In this document: positions 33,340 to 40,988 of the stretch, in pieces | Layout: the number at the start of each line of letters is the position of its first letter | Position numbering within the stretch: the stretch's first letter is position 1 | DNA from: DRTC01 sp964521025 | GTDB lineage: Bacteria > Cloacimonadota > Cloacimonadia > Cloacimonadales > TCS61 | NCBI GenBank assembly: GCA_964521025.1 | Contig: CAZFPK010000024.1 | Span: forward strand, 1-40,988 | DNA: 40,988 nt | Direction: 5' to 3' | The notes under the pieces: generated by a model | Told to the model about the DNA's origin: nothing | Seen by the model: only the letters and a program-made list of their open reading frames with translations | Database searches by the model: none | Made by a program: the position numbers and the translations under genes

Positions 33340-33606
33340 ATGATTAAAAAAAAGATTCAGATCGTGAATAAACTGGGAATGCATGCCAGACCGGCAACAC
33401 TGATCGTCAAAACTGCTACTAAATACCGTTCTGATTTTCGTATCAAAAAAGACGATATGGAAATTAACGGGAAAAGCATTATGGGTGTGATGACATTAGC
33501 AGCCGAATATTTATCTGAATTGGAATTAATCGCAAATGGAATCGACGAGGAGTTTCTTATTAAAGAAATTGCGGATTTATTTGCTTCAAAATTCGACGAA
33601 GAATAG
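33340..33606 (+). CDS. ptsH: Phosphocarrier protein HPr
   Basis: HPr accepts phosphate from Enzyme I on His15 and is regulated by HprK on Ser46. Both residues are at the standard positions: H15 in GMHARPA and S46 in GKSIMGVM. The 88-residue length is normal. With hprK upstream and ptsI downstream this is a complete phosphorelay core. No sugar-specific EII genes are in the window, so the relay may be mainly regulatory. A TGTCA...TGACA element separates it from ptsI. Confidence 0.96.
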   Translation: MIKKKIQIVNKLGMHARPATLIVKTATKYRSDFRIKKDDMEINGKSIMGVMTLAAEYLSELELIANGIDEEFLIKEIADLFASKFDEE

Positions 33607-33610
33607 ATAA

Positions 33611-33725
33611 TGTCAGTATGAGTTTTCTTCTTGCTTTTTCTATCGAGGAATCTCCAACAAAAAACGGAATATATAACTGAAAGATTCTTCGAAAGAATTC
33701 CTTTGATACAAAACTCAGAATGACA
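33611..33725. mobile_element. MITE-like element, TGTCATTC family, between ptsH and ptsI
   Basis: Ends TGTCAGTATGAGTTTT (33611-33626) and AAAACTCAGAATGACA (33710-33725) are inverted repeats with two mismatches, and the interior has GAGGAATCT and AGATTCTTCG matching stretches. The element spans 115 bp and starts 5 bp after the ptsH stop. Confidence 0.75.
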
Positions 33726-33750
33726 AAGTTAAATGAAGAATAGAGATCTA

Positions 33751-35418
33751 ATGAAAACATTAAAAGGCGTAATTGTTTCTCCGGGTATTGCAATCGGATT
33801 AGCAAAGATCATTGAGAGAGAAAAACTTCAAATCAAGAAAAAATCGATCCAGCATCATGAAATAGATGATGAATTAGCAAAATTTGAAAAGAGTGTCGAG
33901 CATGTTGTCAAAGATATCGATAATTTGATCGAGGATATCTCTCATCAGGAAAACAAAGAGATCCTGACAACGCACAAAATGATCCTGCAGGATCCTGAGT
34001 TTTCAAAAAGTATCACCAACCTGGTCAGTGAAGAATTATTAAGCCTGGAACAGGCGATTAATGACCATTTTTCCGATATCGTCAAATTATTCGATAAAAT
34101 GAAAAACAAATATTATGCCGAACGAGCTAATGATTATGAGGATGTTGCTTATCGGCTTTTAAGTCAAATCCTGAAACAAAAAACGGACAGTTTGAATAAA
34201 TTGGATGAAAATTCTATCTTGATCATGAGAAACATTTCCCCTTCCAGCATTACCAGAGTTTTTGAGAAAAAGATCAAAGGGCTTTGTACTGAAAAGGGAA
34301 GTAAAACATCTCATAGCTCGATTATCGCTAAATCTATGAATTTACCTACTCTGGTCAGTGTTCCCAGATTAATGGATTCAGTTCGGGAAGACCAGCAGGT
34401 TATCGTAGATGGGAATAACGGTTTGATTATTATTTCACCTGATAAAGGGACGCTGTCAGAATATAAAAAATTAATAGTAATTGAAACTGCGGAAAGGGAA
34501 AAACTTCAGCAGATCATAGATATTGAATCAATAACTAAAGATGGAAAGAATATTACTCTGATGAGCAATATAGAAATTCCGGAAGAAATAAACCAGGTAA
34601 TCAATTATAAAAGTCAAGGGATTGGACTTTTCCGGACAGAATTCCTTTTTTTAGATAGAGAAGAACTTCCAACAGAAGAAGAACAATTCGGGATTTATAA
34701 GAAAATTGCTGAAAAAATCGCTCCTTTTCCTTTGGTTATCAGAACGATCGATGTTGGTGGAGATAAGCTTTCAAAAATACTGAATATCGAAAATGAAGCA
34801 AATCCGAATCTCGGTTGCCGCGGGATCAGGATTTCCCTCGAACATCATCCGGTTTTTAAAACTCAGGTTAAAGCAATTTTAAGAGCGAATATTCCCGGAA
34901 ATATTAGAATTATGTTTCCCATGATTGCCAGCGTCGAGGAAGTTATCAAGGCAAAAAAGATAATCGAACAATGTATAAATGATCTCCAAGAAGAAAAAGT
35001 AGAATTTAATAGAGATGTGAAAATCGGATCTATGATAGAAGTACCATCCGCAGCTTTAACCTCAGATTTAATTGCCGAAGAATGCGATTTTTTGAGTATT
35101 GGAACAAACGATCTTGTTCAATATACATTGGCTGTAGATCGTGATAACAATGCAGTCGAATCTTATTATGATCCGTTTCATCGCTCGGTAATTCAATTGA
35201 TCAAGATGACGATTGACAATGCACATCAAAAAGGGATCAGCATTGCTTTATGTGGAGAACTCGCCTCGGAAAAAGATTTCATTCCCATCTTGATCGGACT
35301 CGGTATCGATGAATTGAGTGTCAGTCCGGGAAGGCTTTTAACTACTAAAAAAGAGATCATAGCGAACGAGTATAAGAAATGTAAAAAATACTGTGAAGAA
35401 ATTTTAAATAAAAAATAA
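33751..35418 (+). CDS. ptsI: Phosphoenolpyruvate-protein phosphotransferase (Enzyme I)
   Basis: Enzyme I transfers phosphate from phosphoenolpyruvate to HPr. The protein of about 555 residues has the N-terminal phosphohistidine domain with KTSHSSIIAKSMNLP (the active-site His), the EIn helical domain, and the PEP-binding barrel with GIGLFRTEFLF, RTIDVGGDK, NPNLGCRGIR, MFPMIA, GSMIEVPSA, DFLSIGTNDLVQYTLAVDR and the Cys motif ISIALCGELAS. I prefer ATG 33751 (GVIVSPGIAIG follows at the normal distance) over ATG 33733. Linked to hprK and ptsH. Confidence 0.96.
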   Translation: MKTLKGVIVSPGIAIGLAKIIEREKLQIKKKSIQHHEIDDELAKFEKSVEHVVKDIDNLIEDISHQENKEILTTHKMILQDPEFSKSITNLVSEELLSLEQAINDHFSDIVKLFDKMKNKYYAERANDYEDVAYRLLSQILKQKTDSLNKLDENSILIMRNISPSSITRVFEKKIKGLCTEKGSKTSHSSIIAKSMNLPTLVSVPRLMDSVREDQQVIVDGNNGLIIISPDKGTLSEYKKLIVIETAEREKLQQIIDIESITKDGKNITLMSNIEIPEEINQVINYKSQGIGLFRTEFLFLDREELPTEEEQFGIYKKIAEKIAPFPLVIRTIDVGGDKLSKILNIENEANPNLGCRGIRISLEHHPVFKTQVKAILRANIPGNIRIMFPMIASVEEVIKAKKIIEQCINDLQEEKVEFNRDVKIGSMIEVPSAALTSDLIAEECDFLSIGTNDLVQYTLAVDRDNNAVESYYDPFHRSVIQLIKMTIDNAHQKGISIALCGELASEKDFIPILIGLGIDELSVSPGRLLTTKKEIIANEYKKCKKYCEEILNKK

Positions 35419-35506
35419 AAGGGTAAAATGAAATAAGAAACTCGGGAACATCTGACATCTAACTTCTAACCGCTAACTTCTAATTTCATATTCCAAAGGA
35501 AAGATA

Positions 35507-36667
35507 ATGAATCACGAAAAACACTTATTTACATCGGAATCGGTTACAGAAGGTCATCCCGACAAAATGGCAGACCAGATTTCCGATGCGATCCTGGATG
35601 CTATCATAGAAGAAGATAAAAATGCAAGAGTTGCCTGCGAAACATTTTTAACAACCGGAATGGCTTTGGTAGGCGGAGAAATTACAACGAAATGTTATGT
35701 CGATATCCCGCAAATTGTGCGTCAAACCATCAAAGAAATCGGATACAAAAATGCAGATTATGGAATTGATTTTCATACCTGTGCTGTTTTGACTACGATT
35801 GACAAACAATCAGGTGATATTGCGCTAGGAGTAGATATTTACACAGATCATGAACAAGGAGCAGGCGATCAGGGTATGATGTTCGGATATGCTTGCCGGG
35901 AGACAAAAGAACTCATGCCGATGACGATTTCTCTCGCTCATAAACTGGCGGAAAGATTAACGAATGTAAGAAAAGAAAATATTGTGAGTTATTTACGACC
36001 TGATGGAAAAACTCAGGTTACAATCGAGTATGATGACAAAAGACCGGTTCGGGTAGATGCTGTGGTTATCTCAACTCAACATGATGAAGACATATCTCAC
36101 GATCAAATTGAAAAAGATTTGATCGAGCAGGTGATCAAACCGATAATTCCATCAAAATTGATAGATGAAAACACGAAATATTTTATCAACCCGACCGGCA
36201 GATTCGTTCTCGGAGGTCCGCATGCAGATACAGGTTTGACCGGCAGGAAAATCATAGTTGATACTTACGGCGGAAAAGGAAGTCATGGTGGCGGAGCATT
36301 TTCCGGGAAAGATCCTTCAAAAGTCGATAGAAGCGCTTCTTATATGGCGCGATATATTGCCAAGAACATTGTAGCAGCAGAACTTGCCGAAGAATGCGAA
36401 GTCCAGCTTGCTTATGCGATCGGAGTTGCCGAACCTGTTTCCGTGATGATCGATACATTCGGAACTGGAAAGATTTCAGATAAAAAACTTGTTTCCATCG
36501 TAAGAAATGTGTTTCCTCTTAAACCACAGGGAATAATCGAACACTTGCAACTTAAAAGACCAATCTTTAAAAAAACTGCTGCTTACGGACATTTCGGGAG
36601 AGAACTTCCGGAGTTCACATGGGAGAGAACGGATAAAGTAGAGGAATTGAAAAAATTAAACCGCTGA
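35507..36667 (+). CDS. metK: S-adenosylmethionine synthetase
   Basis: MetK makes S-adenosylmethionine from methionine and ATP in the cytosol. The 386-residue protein has TSESVTEGHPDKMADQISDA at the N-terminus, GDQGMMFGYA (ATP site), FVLGGPHADTGLTGRKI and the P-loop-like GGKGSHGGGAFSGKD, then VDRSASYMARY. The length is typical. ATG 35507 follows AAAGGAAAG. The upstream spacer (35419-35506) contains a run of CTAACTTCTAA-like imperfect repeats at about 35458-35482; I see no SAM riboswitch fold in it. SAM is needed by LipA nearby, but the linkage is probably fortuitous. Confidence 0.96.
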   Translation: MNHEKHLFTSESVTEGHPDKMADQISDAILDAIIEEDKNARVACETFLTTGMALVGGEITTKCYVDIPQIVRQTIKEIGYKNADYGIDFHTCAVLTTIDKQSGDIALGVDIYTDHEQGAGDQGMMFGYACRETKELMPMTISLAHKLAERLTNVRKENIVSYLRPDGKTQVTIEYDDKRPVRVDAVVISTQHDEDISHDQIEKDLIEQVIKPIIPSKLIDENTKYFINPTGRFVLGGPHADTGLTGRKIIVDTYGGKGSHGGGAFSGKDPSKVDRSASYMARYIAKNIVAAELAEECEVQLAYAIGVAEPVSVMIDTFGTGKISDKKLVSIVRNVFPLKPQGIIEHLQLKRPIFKKTAAYGHFGRELPEFTWERTDKVEELKKLNR

Positions 36668-36679
36668 TTTTCACAGATT

Positions 36680-36713
36680 GGACTCGACTTGCTACAAAAT
36701 GCGAGTCGAGTCC
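36680..36713 (+). terminator. Hairpin after metK
   Basis: GGACTCGACTTGC and GCGAGTCGAGTCC form a 13-bp stem with one G-U type pair and an 8-base loop. It begins 13 bp after the metK stop. No T run follows directly; a T9 tract occurs only at about 36741-36749. It may be a dispersed palindrome acting as a weak terminator. It shares the CGAGTCGAG motif with the TTCGAGTCG elements. Confidence 0.5.
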
Positions 36714-36788
36714 AAATTGTATGACACAGTCCAATTCAATTTTTTTTTCAATAATTTTTCCACTCTTCTCAATAGAGTCGATTTCAAA

Positions 36789-37412
36789 TCAAAAATCCTC
36801 AAACAAACTCAATTGATATTTATCTTCTTTTTCTTTTTTCTTCCGGGCAATTTCTAATTTTTGCTCCAATATTCTTTTTTCTCTTTCCTCTCTTTCTTGT
36901 TGTTTAATTTGCTCTTGTAATTGTCTTTCCTTTTCTTTTATTTCCGGGTCTTTTTCAATTATATTTTCCCGATCAAACAACCATTTTTTTGTAATTATAA
37001 AACCTTCCGGAGTTCGTAGAAAAGTAAATGAATCGACAATTTCCCGGCTGCAATATCCTTCTGTTCCAACATTTATTCTGCAAACATCCTGAATTTGAGA
37101 TGCTTTATTACCGACAGTAGATTTAACAGTACCAAAGAATTCGCAGATTGCATCGTGGGAGATAAAGTTTTTGTTTTTTCGATCAAAAAGAAAATTGATC
37201 CTGGCAATTACATAAATAACTGCAGCAGCCCAAATCTCCTTCTTCCCTCTCAGAATATTAAATTTTCTCTTTCTGGCAAGATTCTCAACTAAATTTTGAG
37301 CATAATATTCCAAATCTTCATTCAAATATTGGTCAGAGAAATTATGAACTATTTCTTTGATTTCCAAAACTCTTGCTTCTTTTTTGCTTTTCTTTTCTGA
37401 TATTTTCTTCAT
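36789..37412 (-). CDS. Hypothetical protein, DUF6398-like core with charged coiled-coil tail
   Basis: The 207-residue protein has a central region LRGKKEIWAAAVIYVIARINF, then ISHDAICEFFGTVKSTVGNKASQI, which recalls DUF6398 (a cyclin/TFIIB-like helical domain; assignment from memory, moderate). The pattern of a helix-turn-helix after a helical bundle suggests nucleic acid binding. From about residue 150 it becomes a highly charged coiled coil (EKERQLQEQIKQQEREEREK) that ends LSLFEDF. The N-terminus is basic (MKKISEKKSKKEAR). It is the only - strand gene between metK and pyrD, and it has no operon partner. Gene reality is supported by length and composition; function is unknown. Confidence 0.75.
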   Translation of the reverse strand: MKKISEKKSKKEARVLEIKEIVHNFSDQYLNEDLEYYAQNLVENLARKRKFNILRGKKEIWAAAVIYVIARINFLFDRKNKNFISHDAICEFFGTVKSTVGNKASQIQDVCRINVGTEGYCSREIVDSFTFLRTPEGFIITKKWLFDRENIIEKDPEIKEKERQLQEQIKQQEREEREKRILEQKLEIARKKKEKEDKYQLSLFEDF

Positions 37413-37744
37413 ATTTCTTAATTCATTTTTCCTTATATTTTTTATGAATTTACAAATTCCTGAAAATCCTTTTCGATGAAAAAAAGCTTGGAATTCCAGT
37501 CAAATAATTTCCTGTACGGATTTCCGAACCTGTAAATGTTTGATTGGAAAATCATCAATTTATTGAGAATGAGTTATATAAAACAATCTGCATATTTCAG
37601 AAAATTTTTTACAGACATTTAATTAAATAATTTGACGCAATAACCCGATACTTTTTTCTGACACAGCAAATCAGAGGTTAAATTTTTTTTGTTAAAAGTT
37701 TTCACAAATGATCTCGATTTTAATACAAAACCGGGAACAGTTGT
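37413..37744. other. AT-rich divergent spacer, nothing recognised
   Basis: This 332-bp region separates the divergent - strand hypothetical gene and pyrD, so promoters for both should lie here. It is very AT-rich with runs of A and T. I see no tRNA, clear hairpin, repeat family member or open frame of note. TTGACG near 37632 is a possible -35 box, but without a matching -10. Confidence 0.5.
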
Positions 37745-38665
37745 ATGCCTAACAGATTGAAAACTAAGTTTTTAGATGTCAATATCAAATCACCGCTCGT
37801 ATTACCTGCTGGAATTATGGATATGTCATTTTCCGGAATGAAAGTCTGTGCAGAAAATGGAGCCGGAATCGTTACTTCCAAGTCTCTTACTTTGCATCCC
37901 AGAAGCGGTCACAAAGGTCCGGTTGTCGCAGAATTTGAAGGCGGATTTCTGAATGCGATGGGATTGTGTAATCCCGGAATTGAAGACGGACTTGCCGAAA
38001 TAGATGAATTCAAAAAATGCTCCGATACACCTGTTATCGTGAGTGTTTTTGCTACAAATACATATGATTTTCTTAAACTTACAGAAAATGTGAATAAATC
38101 CAAAGCAGACTTTTTGGAACTTAATCTTTCCTGTCCAAATGTTTTTGATGAATTCGGTATTCCGCTGGCATCTTCCAAAAATAAAGTTTTTGAGATCGTG
38201 AAAGATGTCAAAAATATTTCCAAACTTCCTGTTATTGCCAAACTTTCACCCAATGTTATGAGTATCACGGATATCGCCATTTCAGCAGAAAAAGCCGGAG
38301 CAAATGCGCTTTGTATGATAAACACGGTCGGTCCGGGAATGCTGATCGACACGAAAATGATCAAACCGGTTCTGTTCAATAAATTTGGTGGACTTTCCGG
38401 TCCTTGCATCAAACCCATCGCACTCAAACTTATCTATCAGACATATTCAGCAGTCGATATTCCGATCATTGGCATGGGGGGAGTAAAAAGCGGAGAAGAT
38501 GTGATTGAAATGCTGATGGCTGGTGCTTCAGTTATTGGAGTTGGAACTGCTGTTTATTATCGCGGGATTGAAGTTTTTGATAAGATAAATGATGAAATAA
38601 TAGAATTTATGAAAAAGAATGATTATCAAAATATAAAAGAAATTCCGAAAATGGAAAAATTGTAA
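37745..38665 (+). CDS. pyrD: Dihydroorotate dehydrogenase, class 1B catalytic subunit
   Basis: PyrD oxidises dihydroorotate to orotate with FMN in the cytosol. The 306-residue protein has SPLVLPAGI, KSLTLHPRSGHKGP, NAMGLCNPG, the active-site loop NLSCPN with C130 as catalytic base (class 1), AKLSPNV, NTVGPGMLID, GGLSGPCIKPIAL and GMGGVKSGEDVIEMLMAGAS. A pyrK gene follows 120 bp downstream, which identifies class 1B, the NAD-linked heterotetramer. ATG 37745 gives the expected N-terminus. Confidence 0.96.
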   Translation: MPNRLKTKFLDVNIKSPLVLPAGIMDMSFSGMKVCAENGAGIVTSKSLTLHPRSGHKGPVVAEFEGGFLNAMGLCNPGIEDGLAEIDEFKKCSDTPVIVSVFATNTYDFLKLTENVNKSKADFLELNLSCPNVFDEFGIPLASSKNKVFEIVKDVKNISKLPVIAKLSPNVMSITDIAISAEKAGANALCMINTVGPGMLIDTKMIKPVLFNKFGGLSGPCIKPIALKLIYQTYSAVDIPIIGMGGVKSGEDVIEMLMAGASVIGVGTAVYYRGIEVFDKINDEIIEFMKKNDYQNIKEIPKMEKL

Positions 38666-38769
38666 CACAAACATCCTCGTTTGTGGCCATGCATGAAGGG
38701 ATGATAATCAAATAAAGTAAAATATAACAATGAAGAAATAAGAAAAGTCTCAAAGCAGGAGCTTTGAGA
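38666..38769. repeat. Two perfect hairpins between pyrD and pyrK
   Basis: CACAAAC-ATCCTC-GTTTGTG (38666-38685) begins at the base after the pyrD stop codon. TCTCAAAGC-AGGA-GCTTTGAGA (38748-38769) lies 16 bp before the pyrK start. Neither is followed by a T run, so they look like dispersed palindromes or mRNA-stability hairpins within an operon rather than terminators. Confidence 0.65.
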
Positions 38770-38785
38770 TACAAAAGTACATTAA

Positions 38786-39568
38786 ATGAATAAAAGAATA
38801 ACTCTAAAAATCGATAAAATCGAAAACGAAGCAAAAGATATCAAAACCTTTTTTTTCAGACACAAACTCAGTGCCAAACCTGGACAATTCATCATGCTCA
38901 CGGATTTCGAAGGTGGAGAAAAACCTTTTTCCATTTCCGACTGCACCGAAGAATATTTTTCCGTTACGATCAAAAAGATAGGCGATTTCACCAGCCGACT
39001 TTTCCAAAAAGATGTCGGGGATTTTATGTCTGTAAGAGGTGCTTTCGGCTCCTCTTTTTTTGTATCAAAAGGCAAGGTTCTGCTGGTTGGCGGCGGTTAT
39101 GCAGTTCCGACCTTTTATTTCTTGAGCAAGGTTTTGTTGGAAAAAGGTGCTGATGTTACTTTGATAAACGGAGCAAGAAGCAAAAATGAATTACTATTCA
39201 TTGATAAATTGACTAAATTGGGAATGAACCTGATAAACACAACAGATGACGGAAGTTTGGGAGAAAAAGGAACTGCAGTCGATATTGCTCAACAGGTTTT
39301 GGAAAATGAGAATTTTGATTTTGTTTATGCGTCCGGTCCGGAAATGATGATGAAAATTCTGCAACCTCTTCTGAAAAATATCAATTATCAATTCAATCTG
39401 GAAAGATATATGAAGTGTGGAATCGGAATTTGTGGAAGTTGTACGATGGATCCGCTGGGAATCAGACTTTGTTGCGAAGGACCGGTTGTTTCCAAAAAAG
39501 TTGTTGAACAACTTACCGAATTTGGAAATTATCATCGTGAAGCAAGTGGGAAACGAACTTTGTTCTAA
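38786..39568 (+). CDS. pyrK: Dihydroorotate dehydrogenase electron transfer subunit
   Basis: PyrK carries FAD and a [2Fe-2S] cluster and passes electrons from PyrD to NAD+. The 260-residue protein has a ferredoxin-reductase-like FAD domain (KPGQFIML, GEKPFSIS, GDFTSRLF), an NAD domain (KVLLVGGGYAVPTFYF, VYASGPEMMMK), and a C-terminal cluster motif with C211, C216, C219 and C229 (KCGIGICGSCTMDP, then RLCCEGPV). A second Cys (C230) next to C229 is unusual. It is placed directly between pyrD and pyrC. Confidence 0.94.
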   Translation: MNKRITLKIDKIENEAKDIKTFFFRHKLSAKPGQFIMLTDFEGGEKPFSISDCTEEYFSVTIKKIGDFTSRLFQKDVGDFMSVRGAFGSSFFVSKGKVLLVGGGYAVPTFYFLSKVLLEKGADVTLINGARSKNELLFIDKLTKLGMNLINTTDDGSLGEKGTAVDIAQQVLENENFDFVYASGPEMMMKILQPLLKNINYQFNLERYMKCGIGICGSCTMDPLGIRLCCEGPVVSKKVVEQLTEFGNYHREASGKRTLF

Positions 39569-39607
39569 TGAAAGAATGAAGGAATTAAAGAATTAAAGAA
39601 TGAAGGA

Positions 39608-40900
39608 ATGAAAAAATTATTAAAAAATTGTAGAACGATGAATGGTTTGAGAGACATTATCATCGATGACGAAAAAATAGTCGCAATCCATTCGAGTCGT
39701 ACGGAACGACGACTTGAAAATATATTCGATCAAGTCATAGACATCAAACAAAATCTCGTCATTCCCGGAGTCATCGATCCGCATGTTCATGTTCGAGACC
39801 TGCAGCAATGCGACAAAGAAGACTGGATTTCAATCAGTAAAGCAGCTCTTGCAGGTGGAGTAACCACCGTTTTCGATATGCCGAACACGATTCCTGCGAC
39901 CATAAATATCAAAAACCTGAACATCAAAAGAGAAGCAGCAAAAAAATCTCTGATAAATTATAAATTCTTCATCGGAGCGACAAATTCCAACCAGAAAGAT
40001 ATCGAAGAAATTTTAGAAACAAATCCCAACGATGTTGCAGGAATCAAAGTCTTTCTGGCAGGTTCATCCAACAACGATACAGTGAGTTACGACGAAGTTC
40101 TGAAAAGTATTTTCCAAATCGCCAAAAAATATGACAAAATCGTAACAGTTCATACGGAATTACAAACTTGCCTGAATGAGTGGAGAAATAGGTTACCTTA
40201 CATCACCGTTCTCAAACATAATGCAATCCGTAACAGGCAGTGTTCAATAAAGGGAACGAAACTGGTTCTGGATTTAGCCGAAAAGATCGGGAATAAGATC
40301 TGCATCGCTCATTGTTCTACAGCGGAAGAGATTGAATTAATCAGAAAGTTCAAAATGAATAATCCCGTTTATTGCGAAGTAACTCCGCATCATCTTTTGT
40401 TGAATGAATCTATTCTGGAAAAGGTCGGGAATTTTGGAAAAGTGAATCCGCCGCTGCGTAGCGAAAAAGATAACATCGCTCTTTGGGAAGCGATTAATGA
40501 TGGAACTGTGGATTTTATCGGAACAGATCACGCTCCGCATAAACAAATTGAAAAATTATATGATTATACTCAAGCTCCTTCGGGATTTCCGGGATTGGAA
40601 ACAGGTTTGCATCTGCTTGTGAACGAAGTTAATGAAGGAAATCTGATGATTGAGAAACTGGTTGAACTCACAAGTCGGAATCCTGCTGAAATTTTCCAAC
40701 TAAAAAATCGAGGAGAAATAAAAGTCGGGAATTATGCAGATATGACGGTAATCGATATGAAAAGAAAATGGAAGATCGATGCTTCAAAATTTAAAACCAA
40801 AGCCAAGTATTCACCGTTTGATGGATTTGAGATTCAAGGGAAAGTTGTCATGTGTTTTGCTAATGGAAAATTGTTTGATTTTGATACAAAATTACACTGA
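39608..40900 (+). CDS. pyrC: Dihydroorotase
   Basis: Dihydroorotase cyclises carbamoyl aspartate to dihydroorotate, the substrate of the adjacent PyrD-PyrK. The 430-residue protein is a type I amidohydrolase: metal ligands H59 and H61 in DPHVHVRD, the carbamylated Lys region GIKVFLAGS, AHCSTAEE, TPHHLLL, KVNPPLR and catalytic Asp in GTDHAPH. The C-terminal EIKVGNYADMTVID is normal. ATG 39608 follows AAGGA, part of a small run of AAGAATGAAGGAAT-like repeats (39566-39606). Residues about 28-37 (HSSRTERRLE) are encoded by a palindromic element shared with the DUF4159 upstream region. Confidence 0.96.
   Translation: MKKLLKNCRTMNGLRDIIIDDEKIVAIHSSRTERRLENIFDQVIDIKQNLVIPGVIDPHVHVRDLQQCDKEDWISISKAALAGGVTTVFDMPNTIPATINIKNLNIKREAAKKSLINYKFFIGATNSNQKDIEEILETNPNDVAGIKVFLAGSSNNDTVSYDEVLKSIFQIAKKYDKIVTVHTELQTCLNEWRNRLPYITVLKHNAIRNRQCSIKGTKLVLDLAEKIGNKICIAHCSTAEEIELIRKFKMNNPVYCEVTPHHLLLNESILEKVGNFGKVNPPLRSEKDNIALWEAINDGTVDFIGTDHAPHKQIEKLYDYTQAPSGFPGLETGLHLLVNEVNEGNLMIEKLVELTSRNPAEIFQLKNRGEIKVGNYADMTVIDMKRKWKIDASKFKTKAKYSPFDGFEIQGKVVMCFANGKLFDFDTKLH
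39691..39718. repeat. TTCGAGTCG palindromic element inside pyrC
   Basis: TTCGAGTCG (39691-39699) and CGACTTGAA (39710-39718) frame TACGGAACGA. The flanking bases match the intergenic copy at 21824-21853. It falls in frame in a poorly conserved loop of pyrC and adds an Arg- and Glu-rich stretch. Confidence 0.5.
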
Positions 40901-40988
40901 TGGATTTTTTATGAACGATGAACAAAAGATTTTAGGCTCTTTGTAGAAATGAGTGGGTAATTAAAATTAATTGATTAAAAATCTATAT

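Noticed and set aside
35419..35506. SAM riboswitch upstream of metK
   Set aside because: The spacer is only 88 bp and consists of short CTAACTTC-type repeats with no recognisable SAM-I or SAM-II helices.

Overview
The window reads as chromosome of a Gram-negative (diderm) bacterium of the FCB group, in style closest to Candidatus Cloacimonadota. This is inference from content: very large secreted proteins ending in an NYPNPF...GQKVKTL...GIYFYKL...RKM type C-terminal sorting domain, gingipain-family (C25) paralogues, Kdo/Lpt lipopolysaccharide genes, and AT-rich DNA whose spacers are full of dispersed palindromes. No rRNA, tRNA or CRISPR array was recognised.

Region 1 (1-18.6 kb, + strand) is a secreted-protein island. 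It starts with an N-terminally truncated AlbA/RecG-like ATP-binding regulator. Next comes a homologue of Porphyromonas gingivalis peptidylarginine deiminase (PPAD) with every catalytic residue and both arginines that read a peptide C-terminus. Three tandem C25 paralogues follow. The first is interrupted by one in-frame TAA. The other two are intact, about 1,820 residues each, and carry RgpA/Kgp-like adhesin modules. In all three the catalytic Cys is kept but the residue aligned with the catalytic His is Tyr or Trp.

Region 2 (18.9-21.8 kb, - strand) holds a secreted cyclophilin, an LpxH-type diphosphatase and a DUF4159 protein. They are separated by repeat-rich spacers, including nine contiguous 21-bp units beside a perfect 13-bp-arm palindrome.

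Region 3 (22.0-36.7 kb, + strand) is a long housekeeping block: kdsA, a small membrane protein, kdsC, lptC, an lptA-like gene, lptB, rpoN, lpdA, a DUF4160/DUF2442 pair, a broken aspartic protease, lipA, hpf, hprK, ptsH, ptsI and metK. It follows the widespread kdsC-lptCAB-rpoN-hpf-PTS order, with lpdA and lipA and an apparent small insertion placed between rpoN and hpf. MITE-like palindromic elements sit on the start regions of lptC and the lptA-like gene. A 60-bp copy of the lpdA 3' end flanks the DUF4160/DUF2442 pair.

Region 4 (36.8-40.9 kb) has a lone - strand coiled-coil hypothetical protein, then pyrD, pyrK and pyrC, which form dihydroorotate and oxidise it to orotate. Together the genes supply Kdo, move LPS to the outer membrane, control metabolism through HPr phosphorylation and sigma-54, and export large cell-surface or secreted proteins. 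The secretion machinery for the region 1 proteins is not in the window.
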